A DNA stretch of 64,000 nucleotides from SZAS-103 sp038234715 (GTDB taxonomy: Bacteria; Pseudomonadota; Gammaproteobacteria; Xanthomonadales; Xanthomonadaceae), in the NCBI GenBank assembly GCA_038234715.1, contig JBBQTD010000001.1, positions 186,001 to 250,000 of the forward strand. The letters run 5' to 3'. A program made the position numbers and the translations under genes. The notes below the pieces were generated by a model. The model saw nothing but the letters and a program-made list of their open reading frames with translations, was not told the origin of the DNA and ran no database searches. The number at the start of each line of letters is the position of its first letter. Positions within the stretch are counted from its first letter, which is position 1. This document shows positions 1-8,990 of the stretch, one piece after another.

Positions 1-72
1 ACGATCACGCTCCACCGCCATGCGCGGCAGCCTGGGTGGCGTGGTCTTGAGGACGAACTCGGGTTCGAACAT
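1..72 (-). CDS. Partial start of a probable LuxR-family (MalT-like) regulator
   Basis: An ATG at 72 on the minus strand opens a frame with no stop before the window edge (24 codons). It reads MFEPEFVLKTTPPRLPRMAV and continues. A short lead followed by K-T-x-PPRLPR resembles the N-terminus of large ATP-binding LuxR/MalT-like regulators, which usually begin with a T-K-x-x-PPRLP-type segment before their nucleotide-binding domain. Only the first residues are visible, so the assignment rests on this one motif. The gene is divergent from the adhesin at 599. No strong ribosome site is seen upstream of the ATG. Confidence 0.45.
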   Translation of the reverse strand, partial: MFEPEFVLKTTPPRLPRMAVERDR

Positions 73-598
73 ATCTCGCGATCGGAGTGGAGCTCACCGG
101 CGTCTTGAGGCGTGATTGCAAGCAGCCGCCAATGCAGGCAGCCGCCAACGCGAGCAAGGGTACCCGATCGGCCGGTCGGGGACGCAAGAGATAGTGTGCG
201 TCACGTCGCGAATCGATGGATCCGTTGCGCGCAGTGGCCGTCGCAATCCGCACAACGGCAATTCATCTTTGTGTCGCCACTCCTTCTGCGCGGTAATCGC
301 ACACGGGAGGATAGCCACACCTGCGGCGAAATCACGTCGTTATCGGCTGAATTGATGGTTCTTGACGATGATGGACGCAGCGACGACCAGCTTTCAAATC
401 ATCGTGAGTGATCGGGCCAGTTCGATGCCCCCAATGATGGGGGGGCTTCGACCAAGCGGCCTGCCTTATGGTTGCACGCCCGAATCCACTGCGTGCCTCC
501 CGCTTGCATCGCGTCCGGTGCAACAAACCCGGCACAAACCGCGCAGCCATCCACCCCTGCAGTCGCTTTTCTGCAGCGCATCCCCCGAGGATCATCTT
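73..598. promoter_or_regulatory. Long divergent intergenic region upstream of the adhesin
   Basis: This 526-bp gap has no convincing gene. Open frames that cross it extend the adhesin frame upstream without a ribosome site or a signal-peptide-like start. It contains a near-duplicated GCAGCCGCCAA motif (about 122-148) and a C5/G7 hairpin at 427-446. It must hold the promoters of the divergent regulator and the adhesin. No individual promoter hexamers are clear enough to mark. Confidence 0.6.
427..446. repeat. Hairpin with homopolymeric C5/G7 arms
   Basis: GCCCCC at 427-432, loop AATGAT, then a run of seven G at 439-445 followed by C. The arms pair as a 6-bp stem with one spare G. It lies about 150 bp upstream of the adhesin start. 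A G-run of this kind upstream of a surface adhesin can mediate slipped-strand phase variation, but seven residues is short, so that role is only a possibility. Confidence 0.7.
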
Positions 599-2773
599 GT
601 GATCAAGTTCCACAGCCGTGTGCATTCGACGACACCACGCCACTCATTTATTTCCGCCGCGCTGTTGCTCGCCATGGGCCTCGCCCCGATGGCCGCCATG
701 GCCGAGAATTGCGATGACGGCAACAGCACCCAATGCTCGAACGCGCATGCGGTGGGCGGATACAGCACGGCTGTCGGCTACGCGAGCTCCGCTGGTACGG
801 TGGATTCGGCCAATGGTGCGGTTGCGATCGGTGCCTATGCGCGGAGCGCCGATCAGCTTCCGAACGCCTATTCCGTGTATCACGCACCTTCGACCGCGGT
901 GGGTTTGCATTCCTACGCCTACAACGCCGGTGTCGCAGTCGGCGCCTACGCGAATGCGAGCGGAGCGTCCTGCGGCAACTATGGTGGGACCTGCAAAGGC
1001 TTTGCGACCGCGATCGGTACCTACAGCCAAGCGACGGGCGCCTACAGTTCGGCTCTTGGCTTCAAGAGCAACGCGTCGGGTTTCTTCGGGACGGCCGTGG
1101 GCGAAGGTGCTTCGGCAACTGGCGGCTTTGCAGTGGCGGTGGGAGTCGGCTCAAAAGCATATGGCCTTGGATCGACCGCGATGGGCCCATCGGCGCGCGC
1201 ATACGGCGAAAACGGCACCGCATTGGGCAACGGCGCCATGGAGACCGGATCGTTTGCGACGGCAGTTGGCGCGGAGTCGCGCGCGTTGGGAGATCGCAGC
1301 ACGGCAGTCGGAATGTACGCCTACGCAATTGGCCGCAACAGCACCGCAAGTGGCGCCTTCAGTTATGCCAATGGCAAGTCTTCCAGCGCTACCGGCGCGT
1401 ATGCTTCCTCGGGTGGCGATTTTTCCACTGCGACCGGTGCAAACACGGTTGCTGCGGGATTCGCGAGCACGGCAAACGGCACATATGCCAGCGCCTTGGG
1501 TGACTTCAGCACCGCCAGCGGCGTCTACGCACAGGCGACCGGAAGCCACAGCAATGCGACCGGTGCGTACAGCGTCGCGCTGGGCGATTCCAGCTCGGCC
1601 GAAGGCGCCTATAGCCATGCCATTGGCAACGCCAGCACGGCCGTTGGCGCCAACAGCATTGCGATCAGCGATTTCAGCACCGCGCTTGGATCATCTGCGG
1701 TTGCGGGTGGAGCGTCGAGCGCGGCCCTGGGCGATAGCAGCACGGCGACCGGCGATTTCAGTTCCGCGCTCGGCGCTTTCAGTTTTGCCTCCGGCATCTA
1801 CAGTAACGCGACCGGCTTCAAGAGCAGCGCAACCGGCGACTTCAGCAGCGCAACCGGTGCGAACAGCACCGCCTCGGCCGTCAACAGCACTGCGAATGGC
1901 GCGAGCAGCGCGGCATCCGGTGCGGACAGCACTGCGATCGGCGCCCATGCGACTGCAGCGGACAGCAACAGTGTTGCCCTCGGCAGCTATTCATCGACCG
2001 GAGGCCGTGTCAACACCGTTTCGGTGGGCGATGCGGGAACCGGAACGTATCGGCAGATCACCAACGTCGGCGACGGCACCCAGGCGCACGACGCGGTAAC
2101 GATGGAACAGTTGAACGCCGTTTCCTCGGGCGTCGCCACCGCTGAGCATTACTTCAAGGCCTCCGGTCCCGCCGATGGCAGCGACGATGCGAATGCAAGC
2201 GGTGCCCATTCCGTTGCGATGGGCAGCAATGCGCAGGCGATGGCCAAGTCGGGTACGGCAATTGGCGCGAACAGCTCGGTCGCCGCCGACGCGACAAACG
2301 CGGTCGCGCTGGGTGCCGGTTCAATCGCCAACCAGGCGAACACGGTTTCGGTGGGCAGCGCTGGCAGTGAGCGCCGTGTCGTCAATGTCGCCGCCGGAAC
2401 CAGCGCGCACGATGCGGTGAACCTGGCGCAGATGCAGGCAGGCGATGCCACCACTCTGGCCGCGGCGAACTCCTTCACCAGCAACCAGGTCGGTGCATTG
2501 CTGGGTCACGTGGATACCGAATTTTCGGTGCAGGATCGCCGCATCAGCAAAATCGGCGCGATGGGCGCCGCGTTCTCCGGCATGGCGATGAACACCGCCG
2601 GGCTTGCGGGCGAGAATCGTGTCGGCGTCGGGTTCGGCAGCCTCAGTGGCCAGCAGGCCGTTTCGGTTGGTTACCAGCGCGCATTCAACAACAACCGCGC
2701 AAGCGTCTCGGTCGGTGGCGCGTTCAGCAACAGGGAAAGCAGCATCAATGCGGGTGCGGGCTTCAGCTGGTAA
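599..2773 (+). CDS. YadA-like trimeric autotransporter adhesin
   Basis: Type Vc secreted surface adhesin of 724 aa. The frame is open from 362, but the GTG at 599 is preceded by GAGGA with a 7-nt spacer and is followed directly by a signal peptide (about residues 1-35, ending MAAMA before ENCDD), so 599 is chosen. Residues from about 45 to 465 are a long run of 14-residue head repeats of the type G-x-x-S-x-A-x-G, which form a left-handed beta-roll. Two neck motifs, each starting NTVSVG and ending DAV-x-x-x-Q, lie at about 470-505 and 580-620, with a short extra head segment between them. The last 75 residues, ending FSW, match the YadA membrane-anchor strands that form the trimeric barrel. 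Almost no coiled-coil stalk separates the second neck from the anchor, so this is a head-heavy, short-stalk form. The ligand is unknown. Confidence 0.92.
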   Translation: MIKFHSRVHSTTPRHSFISAALLLAMGLAPMAAMAENCDDGNSTQCSNAHAVGGYSTAVGYASSAGTVDSANGAVAIGAYARSADQLPNAYSVYHAPSTAVGLHSYAYNAGVAVGAYANASGASCGNYGGTCKGFATAIGTYSQATGAYSSALGFKSNASGFFGTAVGEGASATGGFAVAVGVGSKAYGLGSTAMGPSARAYGENGTALGNGAMETGSFATAVGAESRALGDRSTAVGMYAYAIGRNSTASGAFSYANGKSSSATGAYASSGGDFSTATGANTVAAGFASTANGTYASALGDFSTASGVYAQATGSHSNATGAYSVALGDSSSAEGAYSHAIGNASTAVGANSIAISDFSTALGSSAVAGGASSAALGDSSTATGDFSSALGAFSFASGIYSNATGFKSSATGDFSSATGANSTASAVNSTANGASSAASGADSTAIGAHATAADSNSVALGSYSSTGGRVNTVSVGDAGTGTYRQITNVGDGTQAHDAVTMEQLNAVSSGVATAEHYFKASGPADGSDDANASGAHSVAMGSNAQAMAKSGTAIGANSSVAADATNAVALGAGSIANQANTVSVGSAGSERRVVNVAAGTSAHDAVNLAQMQAGDATTLAAANSFTSNQVGALLGHVDTEFSVQDRRISKIGAMGAAFSGMAMNTAGLAGENRVGVGFGSLSGQQAVSVGYQRAFNNNRASVSVGGAFSNRESSINAGAGFSW

Positions 2774-2831
2774 TGCGTGCCTGAGTCGGGCTGCATCGAC
2801 AAACCTTGGCCAGCAACGTCGCGTTGCCGCC

Positions 2832-2861
2832 CCAATCCATTCCGAGCCAATCCATTCCGAG
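2832..2861 (+). repeat. Perfect 15-bp tandem duplication overlapping a ribosome site
   Basis: CCAATCCATTCCGAG occurs at 2832-2846 and again at 2847-2861. The second copy runs into GAAG, so the GAG at its end becomes part of the GAGGAAG ribosome site for the protease start at 2870. The first copy is followed by CCAA and makes no such site. Confidence 0.9.
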
Positions 2862-2869
2862 GAAGATCC

Positions 2870-4468
2870 ATGACTTACCAAGCAAACATGTTGCTGATTG
2901 CAGTCCTGCTGGGCCTGGGTGCGACCGCTGGCGCGGCAACCACGAACGACGTCGTCGCGCGGGCATCGCACCTGATGCAGGCGCAAGCCAACGCAATCCA
3001 CATGTCGCCCTGGGATGGATTCGCGGTGCGCGACGTGATCGTGGACCGCGATGGCGCCGAGCACGTGCGCTTCAACCGCAGCTACCGCGGCCTTCCGGTG
3101 ATCGGCGGCGATGTCGTCGTGCATTCGAAGGCTGGCGGTTTCATCGGCGCGAGCCTGACCCTTGCCAGTTCCATCAACCTGTCGATTCAGCCGAGGCTGT
3201 CGGCCGACGATGCGCTGGTTACCGCCGGGGTGCAATTCGGCACCGCGTTCGAAGGCCTGCCGACTGCGAGTCTCGTGGTGTATGCGAAGCCGAGCGCGCC
3301 CGTACTTGCGTACGAGGTGCTCTACCGGGGCTTCCGCAAGGACAAGACTCCCACTGCGATGCGCTATTTCATCGACGCGACCAGCGGAAAGTTGCTCGCG
3401 CATTGGGACACTGTCGAAACCGGAGTCGCATCAACCGCAACGCCTGCCGTCGGGATCGGTCATTCGCTGATGTCGGGAACGGTCGGGTTGGGCACCGAGC
3501 TCAACAGCCGCAGTTATTACGACATGATGGATCCGACCCGAGGCGGCAACTACACCACCGACATGGGCAACGGATTCCGCGGCAATGGCGTGCTTGTCGT
3601 CGATGGCGACAACACGTGGGGAAATTCCACCAGGTCGGATCGCGCGACCGTCGCGGCCGATGCGCAATTCGGCGTCGCCCAGACCTGGGACTATTACCTG
3701 AATATCCACGGTCGCAAGGGCGTTGCGAACGACGGCATCGGCGCGCTCGCCCGCGTTCACTACCAGAAGAACTACGCGAACGCCTACTGGAGCGACGACT
3801 GCTTCTGCATGACGTTCGGCGATGGCGACGGCGTGACCACCAACCCGTTCACCGCGCTCGACGTCACCGGCCATGAGATGAGCCATGGCGTCACCAGCCG
3901 CACGTCGCACCTGGACTATGTTGGCGAATCCGGCGGTCTCAACGAAGCGAACTCCGACATGATGGGCACGATGGTCGAGTTCCGCGCGAACAATCCGGCG
4001 AACCCGCCGAACTATCTGATCGGTGAGAAGCTGTTCATCAACAACCCGGGCACTTACGCGCTGCGTTCAATGTTCAAGCCGAGCCTTGATGGCATCTCGC
4101 CGGACTGCTATCCAACCGACCCGGACTACCTCGCGTTCTTCAGGAATGGGCTGGATGTGCACTACGTTTCGGGCGTCGCAAACCACTTCTACTATCTGCT
4201 TGCCGAAGGCGCGGTGGTCCCGGCGAGCAATGGTTTCGGCCTGACGCCAACCGACCTGGTGTGCAACGGCAACACCCGCTTGCGCGGCGTGGGTCGCTCC
4301 GCAGCGGAACAGATCTGGTATCGCGCGATGACGGTCTACATGACGTCGAACACCGGCTACGCCGACGCGCGCGCCGCGACGCTCAGTGCTGCAACCGATC
4401 TGTTCGGTGCGACGTCGATCCAGCATCGCACCGTCGCTGCCGCATGGAATGCGGTCGGGGTGCACTGA
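2870..4468 (+). CDS. Secreted M4 (thermolysin-like) metalloprotease
   Basis: Extracellular zinc endopeptidase of 532 aa made as a preproprotein. The frame is open from 2777, but ATG 2870 has a good ribosome site (GAGGA, 6-nt spacer) and starts a signal peptide (MTYQANMLLIAVLLGLG, cleaved after an Ala-rich stretch). Residues of about 30-190 form the FTP/PepSY-type propeptide. The catalytic domain has Y-x-x-N-x-HGR at about 280, the zinc motif HEMSH (335-339) and GLNEANSD with the third ligand E359, which is the 19-residue spacing typical of M4. An H-Y-x-S-G-V-x-N-H motif in the C-terminal lobe supplies the usual catalytic histidine region. No C-terminal P/homB or PKD domain is present. It follows the adhesin by 96 bp on the same strand and may share its surface role. 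Confidence 0.95.
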   Translation: MTYQANMLLIAVLLGLGATAGAATTNDVVARASHLMQAQANAIHMSPWDGFAVRDVIVDRDGAEHVRFNRSYRGLPVIGGDVVVHSKAGGFIGASLTLASSINLSIQPRLSADDALVTAGVQFGTAFEGLPTASLVVYAKPSAPVLAYEVLYRGFRKDKTPTAMRYFIDATSGKLLAHWDTVETGVASTATPAVGIGHSLMSGTVGLGTELNSRSYYDMMDPTRGGNYTTDMGNGFRGNGVLVVDGDNTWGNSTRSDRATVAADAQFGVAQTWDYYLNIHGRKGVANDGIGALARVHYQKNYANAYWSDDCFCMTFGDGDGVTTNPFTALDVTGHEMSHGVTSRTSHLDYVGESGGLNEANSDMMGTMVEFRANNPANPPNYLIGEKLFINNPGTYALRSMFKPSLDGISPDCYPTDPDYLAFFRNGLDVHYVSGVANHFYYLLAEGAVVPASNGFGLTPTDLVCNGNTRLRGVGRSAAEQIWYRAMTVYMTSNTGYADARAATLSAATDLFGATSIQHRTVAAAWNAVGVH

Positions 4469-4597
4469 CCGCCAGGCAACGCACACGATTGGAACGCGCG
4501 GCACCCGCCTCGCAGGGCTCCGGCCGCGTGTGCTGCAGCGTACGGAACCGGCATCGTCGATGGCCTATGCTGTCCGCTTCCCAGCTGGCGCATTGGC

Positions 4598-7111
4598 ATG
4601 GCAACGCGTACCGATCCAGATCAGCCAATCCGGCGGACCGAGCCCAGCCGCAGCCACACAATGACCACGCGCCTGTGTGCAGCCTTCGTGCTCGCTCTGG
4701 GCGCAGTGACACTGCTTGGGTGGGCGCTCGGCAATCCATCGATGGTGCGATTGCGCCCGGACTGGACGCCGATGGTGGTGAACACCGCGATGGCCTTCGT
4801 GGTCTGCGGCGTCGGCTTGTTCTCGGCGAGTCTGCGCGGCGACTGGAGTGCGCGCGTCGCCATGCTGGTCGGCGTCGTAGCCGCACTGATCGCGGTGGAA
4901 GAGCTGTGCGTGCTGATCTTCGACATCAGCCCGGCGCTTTCGCTGCCCGAACTGCACCGGCCGCTGCAACCGGACTATCCGCATCCGGGGCGAATGGCAC
5001 CCAACACGGCGCTGTGCTTCCTGCTGTTCGGCGCGGGGCTGCTGGCATTGCTGCGCTCGCCTCGCGAGCGCGTCATGGATTGGGTGCAACGAGCGGCGAT
5101 CGCAGTGCTGTCGATCGGACTGCTTGGGGTCATCGGCTACTCGCTGCAGCTTGAATACCTGTATGGCTGGACCGGCGTGGTGCGCATGGCCGTGCACACC
5201 GGCGTGGGCATGATCGTACTCGGCATCGGATTGTGGAATCTCGTCCGCGCGCGCTCTGGTGCATCGCCCGTTTCCGACGGCAAGGAAGTCGCAGGCGTTT
5301 ACCGCACCGCGACCCTGCTGCTGTTGCTGGTCGCTGCCAGCGCCGGCATCGGCGGGTTTGCATTCCTGCAAAGCCAGGTGGAGCAGCAGGTGCGCGATGC
5401 CTTGAGGCAGATGAAAGTCGATCGCATCGTCTTGTTCGACCAGGTCATCCAGGATCGCAGTGGTCGCGCAAAAGTCGTGAGCGACGACCCGGAGCTGGCC
5501 CCGCTACTGCGCGCATTGGCGTTGGCACCGCAGGACCCCGCTACCGTCAATGCACTGCGCGGCTGGGCAGGTTCGCTGCGCGGGAACGGATTTTCCTCGG
5601 TGATCGTGGAGACTGCCGCCCAGCGCTGGCAACTGAGCGGTGCGCCAGTACAACCCGCACTTTTGGTGACGTTGCAAGGCAACAATCCGGGATGGCTGCT
5701 TTGGCACGATGGCTTCGTACTGCGTCGATCCCTGCAGGTGCATGACGCCGCGGGCATGGCTGGCAGCCTGATCACCGAGCAGCAACTGCAGGCTTTGGAC
5801 ACCGTGAATGCTGCAACCAATCGCCTCGGCGAATCTGGTGAAATGGCCGTGTGCGCAGCAGATGCCATCAGCTTGCATTGCTTCCCGCTGCGAAGTCGAC
5901 CCAGGCCTTACTCCACCCCGCGCATCATGGCCGGGCAGCCGCTGCCAATGGACTATGCGATTCGCGGCAAGTCCGGATCCATCATCGCGTCCGACTATCG
6001 CCAGCATCGCGTGCTGGCTGCCTACGGCCCAATCGGGAATACCGGCCTGGGCCTTGTGGTGAAACGCGATATTGCGGAGATCTACGCGCCGATCCGCGAT
6101 CAGTTCCAGCGCATCGTGATCTTCATCGGCGGGTTGCTGCTGGGCGGGCTCTGGTTGATGCGGCGGCGCCTGCGTCCGTTGTTGCGAACCCTGGAGGACT
6201 CGCGCGCTCAGGCGCGGGCGAGCAGTGCGCGCTTTGAAGCCGCAGTCGAAAGCAACCTGGATGCATTCTTTATCCTGGAGCGCATGCGCAACCAGGGCGG
6301 CGAGGACGATCTGCGCTATGTGCTGCTCAACGCGCGCGCCGAACGCACGCTTGGAATGTCGCGCGCCCAGGTCATCGGACGTGCCATGTGCGAGCTGTTT
6401 CCGGAACGCCGTACCGATGGCATGCTGGCCAAGTATCTGCACGCGATGGAAACCGCCGAACCGCTGGTCGAAGAACGCAGCGCGGTCGCAGCCAATGGGC
6501 ACACGCGGTGGTACCACTTGCAGGCGGTAAAGCTTGGCGACGGCCTGGGCGTCACCGTGCGCGACATCACCACGGCGCGACGTATCGCCGACGAAACGCG
6601 TCACCAGGCATTGCACGACCCGCTGACCAACCTGGCAAACCGCGCCGGCTTCGATGTGGCGCTCTCAAGGGCAATTGTCGAATCGCGCAAGCGCGGTCAG
6701 GTCACCGCATTGGCCCTGCTCGACCTCGACGACTTCAAGCGGATCAACGACACGCTCGGCCATGCGGCGGGCGACCAGGTGCTGCAAATCGTGGCAAAAC
6801 GACTGCAAGACTGTGTGCGCCCGAGTGACTCCATCGCGCGACTTGGCGGCGACGAATTCGTGCTGGTGCTGCCCAACCTCCGGTATCCAGAGGGCGCAGA
6901 GGTGGTCGCACGCAAGCTGGTTGCCCGGGTCGCACAACCAATGCGGGTGGATGGACACGATCTTGCGGTGACCATCAGCGTTGGCATCAGCGCATTCCCG
7001 AACGACGGGGATGATGCAGCGACCTTGCTCAAGCTGGCCGACCACGCGATGTACCGCGCCAAGCGCGCAGGGCGCAATGGCCACGCGATCCACAGCGGGA
7101 CTTCCGACTGA
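4598..7111 (+). CDS. Membrane-bound PAS-GGDEF diguanylate cyclase
   Basis: Makes c-di-GMP from two GTP; 837 aa from ATG 4598. A second ATG at 4661, just before the first membrane segment, is equally possible, and neither has a strong ribosome site. Residues of about 25-235 hold six hydrophobic segments. A seventh near 245-270 is followed by a roughly 220-residue extracytoplasmic domain and another membrane helix near 510. A PAS-like domain (about 540-660) precedes GGDEF. The signature GGDEF is intact at 750-754, and RPSD five residues upstream matches the inhibitory RxxD I-site, so it should be an active, product-inhibited cyclase. There is no EAL domain. The large sensor suggests input from the membrane or periplasm, ligand unknown. 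The neighbour at 7126 is convergent with only 14 bp between the stops. Confidence 0.92.
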   Translation: MATRTDPDQPIRRTEPSRSHTMTTRLCAAFVLALGAVTLLGWALGNPSMVRLRPDWTPMVVNTAMAFVVCGVGLFSASLRGDWSARVAMLVGVVAALIAVEELCVLIFDISPALSLPELHRPLQPDYPHPGRMAPNTALCFLLFGAGLLALLRSPRERVMDWVQRAAIAVLSIGLLGVIGYSLQLEYLYGWTGVVRMAVHTGVGMIVLGIGLWNLVRARSGASPVSDGKEVAGVYRTATLLLLLVAASAGIGGFAFLQSQVEQQVRDALRQMKVDRIVLFDQVIQDRSGRAKVVSDDPELAPLLRALALAPQDPATVNALRGWAGSLRGNGFSSVIVETAAQRWQLSGAPVQPALLVTLQGNNPGWLLWHDGFVLRRSLQVHDAAGMAGSLITEQQLQALDTVNAATNRLGESGEMAVCAADAISLHCFPLRSRPRPYSTPRIMAGQPLPMDYAIRGKSGSIIASDYRQHRVLAAYGPIGNTGLGLVVKRDIAEIYAPIRDQFQRIVIFIGGLLLGGLWLMRRRLRPLLRTLEDSRAQARASSARFEAAVESNLDAFFILERMRNQGGEDDLRYVLLNARAERTLGMSRAQVIGRAMCELFPERRTDGMLAKYLHAMETAEPLVEERSAVAANGHTRWYHLQAVKLGDGLGVTVRDITTARRIADETRHQALHDPLTNLANRAGFDVALSRAIVESRKRGQVTALALLDLDDFKRINDTLGHAAGDQVLQIVAKRLQDCVRPSDSIARLGGDEFVLVLPNLRYPEGAEVVARKLVARVAQPMRVDGHDLAVTISVGISAFPNDGDDAATLLKLADHAMYRAKRAGRNGHAIHSGTSD

Positions 7112-7125
7112 ATCGCACAGATGTT

Positions 7126-8856
7126 TCAGGGCGGGATCGCGAGATGATCCGAGGTCAACGCAGTACCCGCGCCACGCGGCTTCGCTTCGATCACCGCGTC
7201 GGCAGTAAGCGTTGCGCCATCGTCCAGGTGCGCCCACACGCGATCCAGCGCCGCATATACATACGGCAATAGGGGAAGGTAGCGCGCGGCATACTCTGGC
7301 AGGCCGAGAAAGGCATCGAAATGCTGGGCATTGCGAACCTGCCAATAGCGCACGTCGCGGCCTGCGGATTTCGCTTGCGCGACATACGGAGCGCTGCTGA
7401 GGGCCGCCGGCACGAGGCCGTCGTCGGTGCCGTGGATGACCATGATCGGCAGGCCGGCGCGCGGCAGACTGGCACGCGTTTCGGCGATGCCCTGGCGCAC
7501 GCGTGCGGCGTCCGCACCCGCGCCGTCCCACAGCGCACGCAGGCTCAGCAAGCCGGGCAAGGCGAAGTCAGGTAGTGCGAGCCTGCAGTCGATGATGTTC
7601 ACGCCTGCGGCCGGCGGAATGCCGCTGGCATCGCAGAACCATGCCGCGCGTTCCGAGGCGCTGGCCACCCGTGTGGACAAATCCAGATTCTGTGCGGAGA
7701 AGGAGTATCCGCAGGGATGTCCGCCGACGCCGTAGCGCCCGTATGACGAGGCATAGGTCACCGCAATCGCGCGCCACAAATCAAAACCGGTCGACAGGGC
7801 GCCAGCGCGCAGGGCCGCATCGGTCCAGCCAGTTGCACGCATCTGCGTGTAGGCCGATGCGGCCTGCGCGGCGGCGTCCTCGCCTTCCACCAGGCCCGCT
7901 GCCTTCAATGCGGCGCATCGCGTTTCCCAAAGTGGTGCAACCTGCGCATTGAATGGCGGCTGCGGCAACGTTGCGAGCGGCGGATGCAGCAGCGCGCACG
8001 GCATAAGCAGTGCCGCTTCGGTGGTGTAGTCGTAGAGACTGCGTGCGCCTTCGCCTTCGATGAAAATGTTCGGCTCGCCCGCGACGACGGCATCCAGCCA
8101 GTCGCCATCGAGTTCCGCCGCGCGCAACACCGCGCCGCCGCCATTGGAGATGCCGACCGCGATCACCCGTGTGTTGTCGAACGTGAAAGGCGCGCCGTGC
8201 GGGAATGCCGCGTCCAGCGACTGCAGCGCGAATTCCGCGGCTTGCTTCACGTGCCGGCCCCAGTCGGCCTCCGGATTATCGCGCGAGTGGGCATGCTTGA
8301 TCGCGATGCCGGCACCGCCCTGGTCAGGGGTGAATGCGAGATGCACGCCACGCCTGGCGAGGGTGCCGTCGCACTGCACCCCGGTATCTGCGTCGCAGTC
8401 GAAATAATCGGTGCCCGCACCCTTGTCGGTGTAGGCCACAGCAAGACCATTCGGCAAGCCCCATGCACCCGCGACCGCGATCGCGCCATGGATTCCGCGC
8501 GAACCCGAGCTCGCAGCGACCAGCACGCAGCGCCTGCGCTGATCGAACGCGTCTGGTACCTGGGTCAACACGCGGTGCGGCTGATGTGCGCCGCCGAGCG
8601 TCGCGAATGCCGTGAACTCCCGCCCCGGCACATTCGGAACCTGACCGTACACCGTGCCGTATCCACCGTCGGGAGCGAGGTCTGCGATGCCGCGCCAGTT
8701 GCTCCAGATTGCGCGCCTGCGCAATTCCTGTGGCGTCGGATGCTCGCCATCGGCGAACGCTGGCGGCGTCATGTTCCGCAGTCCATCGAGGCCCAGGCCA
8801 GCGCTCAGCAGGTCGTCAACGCCGCGGTGTTCGCTGATACGCATTGGCTCGAACAT
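7126..8856 (-). CDS. D-(-)-3-hydroxybutyrate oligomer hydrolase
   Basis: Hydrolyses short 3-hydroxybutyrate oligomers, released by PHB depolymerases, to monomers. The 576-aa product matches the 3HBOH family throughout: an N-terminal R-I-S-E-H-R-G-x-D-D-L-L-S-A-G-L-G segment, ASSGSRGIHGA and TDKGAGTD blocks, and the lipase-like box G-I-S-N-G-G with nucleophile Ser237. A late GTDDGLVP block and NAQHFDAF supply the likely Asp and His. Known secreted members are longer and start with a signal peptide. This one starts directly at the conserved core and has no export signal, so it probably acts inside the cell. It is divergent from 3-hydroxybutyrate dehydrogenase at 8991, the next enzyme in the pathway. 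Confidence 0.9.
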   Translation of the reverse strand: MFEPMRISEHRGVDDLLSAGLGLDGLRNMTPPAFADGEHPTPQELRRRAIWSNWRGIADLAPDGGYGTVYGQVPNVPGREFTAFATLGGAHQPHRVLTQVPDAFDQRRRCVLVAASSGSRGIHGAIAVAGAWGLPNGLAVAYTDKGAGTDYFDCDADTGVQCDGTLARRGVHLAFTPDQGGAGIAIKHAHSRDNPEADWGRHVKQAAEFALQSLDAAFPHGAPFTFDNTRVIAVGISNGGGAVLRAAELDGDWLDAVVAGEPNIFIEGEGARSLYDYTTEAALLMPCALLHPPLATLPQPPFNAQVAPLWETRCAALKAAGLVEGEDAAAQAASAYTQMRATGWTDAALRAGALSTGFDLWRAIAVTYASSYGRYGVGGHPCGYSFSAQNLDLSTRVASASERAAWFCDASGIPPAAGVNIIDCRLALPDFALPGLLSLRALWDGAGADAARVRQGIAETRASLPRAGLPIMVIHGTDDGLVPAALSSAPYVAQAKSAGRDVRYWQVRNAQHFDAFLGLPEYAARYLPLLPYVYAALDRVWAHLDDGATLTADAVIEAKPRGAGTALTSDHLAIPP

Positions 8857-8990
8857 GCTGGCCTGTGGCGTTGCATCGTGGCGGAACCTGCATCGTACCT
8901 TGGACCGAACGACAGCCCTTGCGCGACCTGTTAGCGTCTTGCTTCAGTGACACGCCGCGCGCGGCAAATCCATCGAATGAGGGACCACCC

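Noticed and set aside
58..72. tRNA T-arm-like GGGTTCGAAC
   Set aside because: No acceptor, D or anticodon arm can be folded around it, and it lies in the coding start of the left-edge gene.
362..598. N-terminal extension of the adhesin frame to an ATG at 362
   Set aside because: It would place about 79 residues before a perfect signal peptide; GTG 599 has a well-spaced ribosome site.
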